From contig DATHII010000344.1 in the NCBI GenBank assembly GCA_035316885.1, forward strand, positions 1 through 5,046: 5,046 bases of DNA, in the 5' to 3' direction. How positions within the stretch are numbered: position 1 is the first letter of the stretch; every line of letters starts with the position of its first letter. The notes under the pieces were generated by a model, which saw only the letters and a list, made by a program, of their open reading frames with translations, was not told the origin of the DNA and ran no database searches. Source of the DNA: DASRTE01 sp035316885 (lineage in GTDB: Bacteria; Actinomycetota; Actinomycetes; Jiangellales; Jiangellaceae). Positions 1 to 4,927 of this stretch are shown piece after piece. The translations under genes and the position numbers were made by a program.

Positions 1-1186
1 GCGGGCGATGACGTGCTCGGCCAGCTCCGGCGGCGGCAGGTACCGCTGGCGGCCGAGGTCGAGGACCACACCCGAGGGCCGGGTCGGTGAGGATCCGCCG
101 CCAGACACCGTGCGCGGCGATCCGCCGCGCGGCCTCGGCGGTGATGGGGCCGTGGCCGTGCAGGTGGGCGGGCTGGTCGTCGGCGCCGATCAGGGTGGTG
201 TAGGCGACGGTGACATTCACACAGGCCGCCTTCCCGCGGCGGGCACCGAGCCGGGAGTTGATGTGTGAGCAGTCCGGGTGGCAGCAGCCCAGGTGCCCGG
301 CGGTCAGGGCGGACCAGCCCAGCCCGGCGAGCACGTCGGCGCGTGCCTGGTCCAGGGTCCGCTTGTCCCCCGGATCGGCGTTCTGTTGGCGGCGGGCGGC
401 GGCGTCGATGGCGGTCCAGAACGCGGCGGCGTCCTCGGCGGGCATCCGCAGGAGCAGGCTGGCCATCCCGTCGGGTTCCGGGCACGGCGCGGACACGAAC
501 CGGCCGGCCCGCGCCCGCCGGTGCCGCTGCTGGGCGTTGGCCGGGTCGGCGGCGATGACGGCCTTGGTCACCGCGGCGCGCAGCTGGGTGGCGGTCTTGC
601 GGTGCGCGGTGGCCAGCATCGTCGCCTCCACGGACCGGCGCAGGCCGGGGGCGCCGGCGAGCGGTCGGGTCTGTTCGGCGATCACCCGGGCCCGGTACCC
701 GTCGATCCCCCCCGCGGACAGTTCCGCGAGTGTGGCCGGCAGCTCGGCCACCAGCTCACACGCCAGCGCCACCCGCGCCACGGCGGCCGCCGGGGACAGC
801 CGCAGCTCCGCGGAGACCACCGACGCCGCACCCCGCACACCATGGGCCGGATCATCGTGGCCGTGTTCGGCGCAGCCGGCGAACATCGGCCGACCCGCCA
901 GTTCGGCGATCGCGGAGATCTGGGCCGCCTCGGTGCGCGCCTTCATCCGCTCGGCGGCGCCGATCTCGTCGACCAGATCCCGCTCGACCCGCACCGCCTC
1001 ATCCGGCGGGACGTCGGTCCCAGGGCCGTCGGCGGTGGCCGGGTGGTCGTCGGTGAGCAGTGTGATCAGCTGCCCGACCTGCAGCGCCACCTCGACCCCG
1101 CGCGGCCGGGCGGCCAGCGCCGCGAACGGCACCCGCACCACCGGCCGGCCGGCAGCCGGCAGTTGATCGAGTCGTTGTTCGAACAT
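1..1186 (-). pseudogene. DUF222 / 13E12-family HNH endonuclease, frameshifted and cut by the window edge
   Basis: Reading from the ATG at 1186 (MFEQRLDQLPAAG...) gives a long open frame typical of the DUF222 or 13E12 repeat family. It has the helical DUF222 core, including GIDGYRARVIAEQTRPLAGAP and the RMPAEDAAAFWTAIDAAAR stretch, then NVTVAYTTLIGADDQPAHLHG and GPITAEAARRIAA. After residue 370 (...ILTDPA) the frame turns to Pro/Arg-rich nonsense, while the next frame at once continues with the expected GVVLDLGRQRYLPPPELAEH, the segment that normally precedes the Cys-rich HNH motif. One extra base in the GGGCC run at 76-80 explains this. The HNH motif itself lies beyond position 1. Residues 301-322 hold a Cys/His cluster (C301, C302, H303, C306, H308, C322). 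Family members are multicopy putative endonucleases of actinobacteria with poorly known function. I call it a pseudogene because of the frameshift; a sequencing error would restore a normal gene. Family assignment is firm, functional state is not. Confidence 0.85.
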
Positions 1187-1194
1187 GAGTTCGA
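1179..1194. promoter_or_regulatory. LexA SOS box overlapping the DUF222 gene start
   Basis: TCGAAC-ATGA-GTTCGA is a perfect palindrome with a 4-base spacer and matches exactly the mycobacterial LexA operator consensus TCGAAC(N4)GTTCGA. It covers the start codon of the minus-strand DUF222 gene (1186-1184) and touches its -10 element, so bound LexA should block initiation. Genes of the 13E12 family are known LexA targets in Mycobacterium tuberculosis, which supports the reading. Regulation in this organism is inferred. Confidence 0.85.
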
Positions 1195-1199
1195 TTCTA
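1194..1199 (-). promoter_or_regulatory. -10 element for leaderless DUF222 transcript
   Basis: On the minus strand TAGAAT fits the actinobacterial -10 pattern TAnnnT. It ends 7 nt before the A of the ATG at 1186, so transcription would begin at or next to the start codon. There is no Shine-Dalgarno sequence, in keeping with a leaderless mRNA. No good -35 hexamer is visible 16-19 nt upstream. Confidence 0.55.
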
Positions 1200-1291
1200 T
1201 GGCCTCGGTCCGACACCCCCGACCAGCCATCCACACCCAGGCGACAAGCACCCCACCGACCACAGTGCAGAGCCGAACGGAACTCGCAGCG

Positions 1292-1450
1292 TCAGGCGAC
1301 GGCGGCGTAGGAGACGAGGGCGGGCAGGACGAGGTCCCCGACGAGCACGGCGGCACCGCAACCGACGCATGCGCGTTCGGTCTCGTGGGCGTCGGGGACG
1401 ATCTCGACGTCCTGGACGCCGTCGCATTCGGCACACCACAGGGTGGTCAT
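1292..1450 (-). CDS. small zinc-ribbon protein of unknown function (52 aa)
   Basis: A short minus-strand frame starts with ATG at 1450 and ends with TGA at 1294-1292. The protein begins MTTLWCAECDGVQDVEIVPD and has two CxxC knuckles, C6-x2-C9 and C28-x2-C31 (ACVGCGAA), 18 residues apart, which is the layout of a minimal zinc ribbon. A hydrophobic C-terminus (VLPALVSYAAVA) follows. A clear ribosome site, AAGGGAG (1462-1456), lies 5 nt before the ATG. The gene is divergent from ku and 105 bp upstream of the DUF222 start on the same strand. Overlapping longer frames on this strand give only Pro/Arg-rich sequence, whereas this one has a compact metal-binding pattern. I do not recognise a named family; possible roles are nucleic-acid or protein binding. 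Existence is likely, function unknown. Confidence 0.75.
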   Translation of the reverse strand: MTTLWCAECDGVQDVEIVPDAHETERACVGCGAAVLVGDLVLPALVSYAAVA

Positions 1451-1473
1451 GACGGCTCCCTTCGTGGCTCGTC

Positions 1474-1488
1474 TCCGACAGTGTCAGA
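1474..1488. repeat. near-perfect palindrome in the divergent promoter region
   Basis: TCCGACA-G-TGTCAGA has 7-base arms with one mismatch around a single central base. It lies 23 bp upstream of the zinc-ribbon start codon, where a repressor could overlap that gene's promoter. It is short enough to occur by chance, and no regulator is known for it. Confidence 0.3.
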
Positions 1489-1531
1489 ACGGACGCGGGA
1501 GGCGACGGAGGCGCGCCGGGAGGGTACCCGG

Positions 1532-1561
1532 TGGTCAAGTGCGTCCCTGACGAGGGATGAT
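1532..1561 (+). promoter_or_regulatory. possible ku promoter
   Basis: TGGTCA (1532-1537) and GATGAT (1556-1561) are separated by 18 bp and each match 4 of 6 consensus bases. A start near 1568 would give a leader of about 23 nt holding the ku ribosome site. The elements are weak. No SOS box is visible in the 1451-1590 interval. Confidence 0.25.
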
Positions 1562-1590
1562 CGTGACGAACGGTCCGGAGGGAGCGGCTG

Positions 1591-2481
1591 ATGCAGACGG
1601 TGTGGAAGGGGTCGATCTCGTTCGGCCTGGTCTCGATCCCGGTCCGCCTCGTCGCGGCCACCGAGGAGCGTGACGTCAGTTTCCGTCAGGTCCACGCGGC
1701 CGACGGAGGCCGGATCCGCTACAAGCGGGTGTGCGACAACGGTGGCCACGAGGTCGCGTACGCCGACATCGCCAAGGGATACGAACTTCCCGGGGGCGAC
1801 ATCGTGGTCCTGACCGATGATGACCTCGCCGACCTGCCCATCACGTCGAGCAAGGTGGTCGAGGTCCAGGCCTTCGTGCCGTTCGAGGAGATCGACCCCA
1901 CCGCCCTGTCCCGGGCGTACTACGCCGAGCCCAGTGCCGACCCGAAGCCCTACGTCCTGTTCCGCGACGCGCTGGAGAAGGCGGGCCGGGTTGCGATCGT
2001 GAAGGTGGCGTTGCGCAACCGCGAGCGGCTGGCCGTGCTGCGCTCGCGCGAGGGTGTACTCATCGTGCAGACCATGCTGTGGCCGGACGAGGTACGCCGG
2101 CCCGACTTCCGCTTCCTCGACGACCAGATCGGCGTGCGTCCGCAGGAGATGCGCATGGCCGAGTCGTACATCGACGCGATGGCAGAGGAGTTCGAGCCGG
2201 ATGAGTACGTCGACGAGTACCGGGAGGCCCTCCTCGAGGTGGTCCAGGCAAAGGTCGACGGCGCCGAGATCACCAAGGCACCCGAGGCCGAGGCGGAAGA
2301 GGGCAAGGTCGTCGACCTGATGGATGCGCTGCGACGCAGCGTCGCCGAGGCCAAGAAACAGCGCGGCGAGACCGCCGAGGCACCGGCCAAGCGGTCGGCT
2401 GCGAAGACGACAGCCAAGAAGGCGCCGGCGAAGAAAGCGGCGCCGGCCAAGAAGGCAGCGGCCAAGCGCAAGTCGGCGTAG
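1591..2481 (+). CDS. ku: Ku, non-homologous end-joining DNA end-binding protein
   Basis: The 296-residue protein opens with MQTVWKGSISFGLVSIPVRL, the hallmark N-terminus of prokaryotic Ku, and follows the family through RYKRVCDNGGHEV (44-55), GYELPGGDIVVLTDDDL (63-79), FVPFEEIDP (95-103), YYAEP (110-114), KPYVLFRDAL (119-128) and QTMLWPDEVR (160-169). Ku forms a homodimeric ring that threads onto double-strand DNA ends and recruits LigD. After the core come an acidic linker (231-238) and a conserved helix, VVDLMDALRRSV (240-251), the region linked to LigD contact in bacterial Ku. Residues 266-296 form a Lys/Ala/Pro tail with 10 Lys and 2 Arg, like the extended C-termini of actinobacterial Ku that bind DNA. 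Ribosome site GGAGGGAG (1577-1584) precedes the ATG. It is divergent from the zinc-ribbon gene and convergent with the NUDIX gene, stops 3 bp apart. No ligD is in the window. Confidence 0.97.
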   Translation: MQTVWKGSISFGLVSIPVRLVAATEERDVSFRQVHAADGGRIRYKRVCDNGGHEVAYADIAKGYELPGGDIVVLTDDDLADLPITSSKVVEVQAFVPFEEIDPTALSRAYYAEPSADPKPYVLFRDALEKAGRVAIVKVALRNRERLAVLRSREGVLIVQTMLWPDEVRRPDFRFLDDQIGVRPQEMRMAESYIDAMAEEFEPDEYVDEYREALLEVVQAKVDGAEITKAPEAEAEEGKVVDLMDALRRSVAEAKKQRGETAEAPAKRSAAKTTAKKAPAKKAAPAKKAAAKRKSA

Positions 2482-2484
2482 ACC

Positions 2485-3351
2485 TCAGAGCACGGCGAGC
2501 AGGGTCGCCGGCCCGAAGACCCGCGCTCCGACGCCTTCGAGGCGTGTGCGGAGCGCGCGGTCGGCCGTGACGGCGACGACGTGATCGTCCGGACGGTCGT
2601 CGACCGCGCGGGACGCCTCGGCCGCGATGAGGGCGTCGCCGTCACGGTTGGCTGCGACGACCGTCACGTCAGGTGCCGACTCCACGCCGCGGGCCTGCCC
2701 TTCGACGACCATACGGATCTCGGGCCACCACACGTCGGCCGGAAGCTTGAAGGTGCGCGCCGCCAGCCCGCGAGCGGCCAGTGCCGACAGGCCGTCCCGC
2801 AGCCGCGCCGTGGCACCGGCCCGGTCGCGCCACCAGCCGTCCGGGCGGGATCCGACGACATTGGCAGCGTCCACGACCAGCACCAGCCGCCGAGTGGCCT
2901 CGTCGCGCAAGGCAGGCCAGGCCAATGCGAACGCCGGGTGCAGCGGACGGTCGGCCACCTCGTCGAGGCGCACCCAGCGGACCTCGACGCTCTCGCGGTC
3001 GGCCGCTCTGGGATGCACGACGCCCGTGGCGTGGGCGACGACGGTGGTGTACGACCACGGCCCGTGATCCTCGAGCCACGAATGCGTCGGCGTGACGGCG
3101 TTCGGGTCGACTGCTGCCTCCTCGGCGGCCTCCCGCAGCGCGGTCTGCAGCGCTGTCTCGCGCGACGACCTGGCACCACCCGCCAGTGCCCAGGTCCCGC
3201 CCTCATGGCTCCACGGGGCACGGTGCTGGAGCAGGATCCGGTTGCCCTGGTCGACCAGCATGAGGCCGGCAGCACCGAACCGGCCCCAGTGTCGACGGCC
3301 GCACGCGCAGTCGACCCAGCCGTCACCGTCGGTGCGGTGCAGCAGCGTCAC
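2485..3351 (-). CDS. NUDIX hydrolase fused to a C-terminal PIN/NYN-like nuclease domain
   Basis: This 288-residue protein starts at GTG 3351. Residues ~20-150 are a NUDIX fold: HWGRFGAAGLMLV, LLQHRAPWSHEGGTWALAGGA, then the NUDIX box G59-x5-E65-x7-R73-E74-x2-E77-E78. The metal-binding REAAEE core is intact, but the usual Gly near the end of the box is Ala80. NUDIX enzymes cleave nucleoside diphosphates linked to another group; the substrate here cannot be told. Residues ~155-288 begin LVLVVDAANVVGSRPDGWW and run through MVVEG, NRDGDALIA and VTADRALRTRL. D161, E217, D239 and D264 are spaced like the acidic site of PIN/NYN-type metal nucleases, so RNA or DNA cleavage is inferred. C15 and C17 near the N-terminus might bind metal. 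The start overlaps the DUF6328 stop in GTGA, and a ribosome site is weak, so translation is probably coupled. The stop lies 3 bp from the convergent ku stop. NUDIX assignment is strong, the nuclease reading moderate. Confidence 0.88.
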   Translation of the reverse strand: MTLLHRTDGDGWVDCACGRRHWGRFGAAGLMLVDQGNRILLQHRAPWSHEGGTWALAGGARSSRETALQTALREAAEEAAVDPNAVTPTHSWLEDHGPWSYTTVVAHATGVVHPRAADRESVEVRWVRLDEVADRPLHPAFALAWPALRDEATRRLVLVVDAANVVGSRPDGWWRDRAGATARLRDGLSALAARGLAARTFKLPADVWWPEIRMVVEGQARGVESAPDVTVVAANRDGDALIAAEASRAVDDRPDDHVVAVTADRALRTRLEGVGARVFGPATLLAVL

Positions 3352-3845
3352 TCGTCGAGCTTCTCACGCTGCCTTCTCGAACCTTCGCGGACGACAACGG
3401 GAAGCACGTACCACAGGACCACGAACCAGACGATGACGGCGATGACGATGATCACTGCGGTGGTCCTGGACAGTGCGGCGTCCAGAGCCATGAACACCCC
3501 GCCGGCCATCGCCAGCATCAGCAGGAACAGTCCGCCGCTCGCCATGTGTCCGGAGATCGCCACCATTCGGTCGCGCATCCGCTGGCGGAACAGCAGCCGG
3601 TGCAGTGGCACGGGTCCGATGAGCAGCGCCGTCGCGAGCGCCGCCAGGACGAGTGTCACGGCGTACACGCCCTGCGTCACCGCGTCAGCCTCGCGGAACG
3701 GCTGGGTGAACGCGATCGTCAGCAGGAAGGCGAACAGGATCTGCGCGCCCGCCTGGGCCACCCTCAACTCCTGGAGCAGCTCCTGCCAGTGCCGGTCGAG
3801 ACTCTCGGCCTCGCTCTCGTCCCTGGTGTAGTTCTTCTCCGCCAC
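3348..3845 (-). CDS. DUF6328-like four-helix membrane protein
   Basis: A 165-residue protein starts at GTG 3845. The cytoplasmic-looking N-terminus (VAEKNYTRDESEAESLDRHW) leads into the signature WQELLQELRVAQAGAQILFAF, which I recognise from actinobacterial DUF6328 proteins. Four hydrophobic segments follow at about 30-47, 58-80, 103-122 and 129-152, with a basic loop LHRLLFRQRMRDRM (81-94) between the second and third and a charged tail REGSRRQREKLDE. Function of the family is unknown. The start was chosen because AGGAGG lies exactly 6 nt upstream; a longer frame reaching 4109 would add low-complexity sequence and run through the tRNA gene. It is the first gene of a two-gene unit with the NUDIX-nuclease gene (GTGA overlap), so the two products may act together, perhaps with the hydrolase near the membrane; that is inference. 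Confidence 0.85.
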   Translation of the reverse strand: MAEKNYTRDESEAESLDRHWQELLQELRVAQAGAQILFAFLLTIAFTQPFREADAVTQGVYAVTLVLAALATALLIGPVPLHRLLFRQRMRDRMVAISGHMASGGLFLLMLAMAGGVFMALDAALSRTTAVIIVIAVIVWFVVLWYVLPVVVREGSRRQREKLDE

Positions 3846-3851
3846 GCGCCG

Positions 3852-3857
3852 CCTCCT
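3852..3857 (-). promoter_or_regulatory. ribosome binding site setting the DUF6328 gene start
   Basis: AGGAGG on the minus strand is a perfect Shine-Dalgarno core 6 nt before the GTG at 3845. It decides against upstream starts in the same frame. Confidence 0.8.
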
Positions 3858-3987
3858 CGTGAACCGTTGGCCCGGACGGTACCCGGCGGGTGCAGTATCG
3901 ACACGATGCGGCGGCGGGCAGGCGACGACGGGGTGGTGGGCTGGTTGCTGCGTGCCTGCGAGCAGTACGCCTGACGACCTGCGCGGT

Positions 3988-4018
3988 TGGACAGTGGACG
4001 GCGACCGTTTGGTACAGT
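3988..4018 (+). promoter_or_regulatory. probable tRNA-Leu promoter
   Basis: An extended -10 (TGG followed by TACAGT, 4013-4018) fits TGn-TAnnnT. A -35-like TGGACA lies at 3988-3993 with a spacer of 19 bp, somewhat long. Initiation near 4025 would place about 30 nt of leader before the tRNA. The rest of 3846-4056 holds the unlocated promoter of the divergent DUF6328 unit. Confidence 0.5.
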
Positions 4019-4028
4019 TTTCCGCGCC

Positions 4029-4048
4029 GCGACGCTCCTCTGCGTCGC
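4029..4048 (+). other. hairpin in the tRNA 5' leader
   Basis: GCGACGC-TCCTCT-GCGTCGC is a perfect 7-bp stem with a 6-nt loop, ending 8 nt before the mature tRNA 5' end. It lies between the promoter and the tRNA and would form in the precursor. It may affect processing, or protect the leader; role inferred. Confidence 0.5.
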
Positions 4049-4056
4049 TGGCGCAT

Positions 4057-4140
4057 GTCCGGGTGGCGGAATAGGCAGACGCGCTAGCTTGAGGTGCTAG
4101 TCCCCGCAAGGGGGTGGGGGTTCAAGTCCCCCCTCGGACA
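4057..4140 (+). tRNA. tRNA-Leu(GAG)
   Basis: The 84-nt sequence folds as a class II tRNA. The acceptor stem GTCCGGG pairs with CTCGGAC (one G-U), followed by discriminator A at 4140. The D-stem is GCG/CGC with the GG pair in its loop. The anticodon stem CTAGC/GCTAG encloses loop TTGAGGT, with anticodon GAG at 4091-4093, reading CTC leucine codons. A long variable arm CCCC-GCAA-GGGG is as expected for leucine, and the T-arm is GGGGG-TTCAAGT-CCCCC. The 3' CCA is not encoded (ACCC follows), as is usual in actinobacteria, so it must be added enzymatically. No second copy of the 3' end is seen nearby, so there is no sign of an integrated element here. Confidence 0.97.
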
Positions 4141-4146
4141 CCCGCA

Positions 4147-4196
4147 GACGGTGGCCAGGGCTGCATCGTCGCACCGTCGTGACCCACACCCGGGTC
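4147..4196 (+). terminator. tandem hairpins downstream of the tRNA, possible terminator
   Basis: GACGGTG (4147-4153) pairs perfectly with CACCGTC (4172-4178) around an 18-nt loop. Right behind it GACCC (4181-4185) pairs with GGGTC (4192-4196) around 6 nt. No U-run follows, so termination would be of the GC-rich actinobacterial kind. The first loop is long, and chance is possible. Confidence 0.35.
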
Positions 4197-4202
4197 CAGC
4201 AT

Positions 4203-4224
4203 TCTCATGACAGCTCTCATGACA
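4203..4224. repeat. 10-bp direct repeat at 12-bp spacing
   Basis: TCTCATGACA occurs at 4203-4212 and again at 4215-4224. Each copy contains the palindrome TCATGA. The pair lies 35 bp before the lipoprotein start, where it could be a tandem operator site, but no regulator is known. Confidence 0.45.
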
Positions 4225-4258
4225 CATGGGCCCAGCCCGTGCGACCATCCTCAGGACC

Positions 4259-4561
4259 ATGAGGTTGCTGACGGGGACGATCGGGCCGCTGGCTGTGGCG
4301 GCCGTGGCCGCATGCGGTGGAGACGAGCCGCTCTCGCCGTTCTCGTTGGCCGAGCAGGCCGGATGCGACGAGCTCATCGAGGAGGAAACGCAGGAGATCT
4401 TCGTCCTCGAGAGGTTCACCTGCATCGGACCCGACGATGAGACCACCACGGTCTACACGTTCCGCAACGCGAACGGCCTCAACAGCTGGCTCGAGGCGGC
4501 CGAGACACTCGGTGTTGTCGTCGTCGACCAGGGCGATAGCTGGATCAAGGTCGAGAACTAG
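4259..4561 (+). CDS. small secreted lipoprotein, function unknown (100 aa)
   Basis: From ATG 4259 the protein begins MRLLTGTIGPLAVAAVAAC, a short type II signal peptide with lipobox V16-A17-A18-C19. Lipid would be attached at C19 after cleavage by LspA, leaving an 82-residue mature protein on the outer face of the membrane. The mature part is acidic and has two further Cys (C36, C55) that could form a disulfide. It ends with VYTFRNANGLNSWLEAAETLG and VVVVDQGDSWIKVEN, a pattern that suggests a small mixed alpha/beta domain. I recognise no named family. An in-frame ATG at 4226 would add 11 residues; it has no ribosome site. The chosen start has only AGGA 2 nt upstream, also poor, so the true start is uncertain. 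No operon partner is evident; the next gene starts 110 bp downstream. Confidence 0.72.
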   Translation: MRLLTGTIGPLAVAAVAACGGDEPLSPFSLAEQAGCDELIEEETQEIFVLERFTCIGPDDETTTVYTFRNANGLNSWLEAAETLGVVVVDQGDSWIKVEN

Positions 4562-4638
4562 CGGAATGCTTCGATCGGTCAGCTCGGCGGTGGGTGAGAG
4601 GACCTTCACCTGCTTCTAACGCCCGCCCACGTGCACCA

Positions 4639-4653
4639 CCGGATTACTTCCGG
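4639..4653 (+). other. small hairpin just upstream of the 71-aa gene
   Basis: CCGGA-TTACT-TCCGG forms a 5-bp stem. An alternative pairing CCACC (4636-4640) with GGTGG (4655-4659) is also possible. Both lie just before the ribosome site AAGGAG at 4660-4665. A translational role is possible but untested. Confidence 0.25.
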
Positions 4654-4671
4654 AGGTGGAAGGAGCTGCCC

Positions 4672-4887
4672 ATGAGTTCCCACGAGCCTCTGTTCGGGTC
4701 GGAGCCTGCTGGCGCCGGGGTTTGGCTTGGTGGTGAGCTCGGTGCACCGCCGGACGCGGCCGAGATCGGCGACCGCTGGCTACCTGACGCCCAGCCCTGT
4801 TACGTCCTCACCGGAACTGGATGGGTGGTCAACCAGGAGGCCATGGAGATGCTTCTGCGGTCGCTCGGCTCGCCGGCCGGGGTTTGA
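4672..4887 (+). CDS. small protein of unknown function (71 aa)
   Basis: The ATG at 4672 is preceded by AAGGAG 6 nt upstream, a good ribosome site that decides against a GTG at 4594. The protein begins MSSHEPLFGSEPAGAGVWLG, has a Gly/Pro-rich, Trp-containing first half, then GDRWLPDAQPCYVLTGTGWVVNQ and a short C-terminal helix EAMEMLLRSLG. A single Cys (C43) is present. There is no signal peptide or membrane segment, so it is probably cytoplasmic. I do not recognise a family. It lies downstream of the lipoprotein gene on the same strand and is followed directly by a strong hairpin, consistent with a real 3' end. Coding status is likely from the ribosome site and composition, function open. Confidence 0.65.
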   Translation: MSSHEPLFGSEPAGAGVWLGGELGAPPDAAEIGDRWLPDAQPCYVLTGTGWVVNQEAMEMLLRSLGSPAGV

Positions 4888-4895
4888 CGCAGGCA

Positions 4896-4927
4896 CGGCC
4901 CGCGCAACCCGGGTGAGGTGCGGGCCG
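4896..4927 (+). terminator. GC-rich hairpin terminator after the 71-aa gene
   Basis: CGGCCCGC (4896-4903) pairs perfectly with GCGGGCCG (4920-4927), and G-U plus C-G pairs extend the stem inward to 10 bp. It starts 8 nt after the stop codon at 4887 and is followed by CCGTTGTGT, a weak T-rich tail. It fits a factor-independent terminator as used in GC-rich actinobacteria. Confidence 0.65.

Noticed and set aside
210..1591. Long plus-strand open frames (318 and 437 codons) opposite the DUF222 gene
   Set aside because: They are Ala/Arg/Gly/Pro-rich with no family features and lie opposite a frame with clear DUF222 homology. Such antisense frames are expected in very GC-rich DNA.
1066..1661. Longer minus-strand frames over the zinc-ribbon gene (122 and 154 codons)
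   Set aside because: Their translations are Arg/Pro/Ser-rich without motifs, and the 154-codon frame runs into ku. The 52-codon frame alone shows a metal-binding pattern and a ribosome site.
2581..3831. Plus-strand 416-codon frame opposite the NUDIX and DUF6328 genes
   Set aside because: It shows no recognisable domain and overlaps two minus-strand genes with clear NUDIX and membrane-protein sequence.
3846..4109. N-terminal extension of the DUF6328 gene to 4109
   Set aside because: It would read antisense through half of tRNA-Leu, adds low-complexity sequence, and ignores the perfect AGGAGG before the GTG at 3845.
4120..4140. tRNA 3' end as an attachment site of an integrated element
   Set aside because: No repeat of the tRNA 3' sequence and no integrase or phage gene is visible in the window.
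4084..4609. Minus-strand frames of 121 and 130 codons opposite the tRNA and lipoprotein
   Set aside because: One crosses the tRNA gene, and neither has a domain; the plus strand carries a signal peptide and lipobox.
4593..4619. Stretch GAGAGG-ACC-TTCACCTGC resembling GAGAGGTTCACCTGC inside the lipoprotein gene, as if a duplicated gene remnant
   Set aside because: The similarity covers about 15 bases and does not extend on either side, so chance is the simpler explanation.
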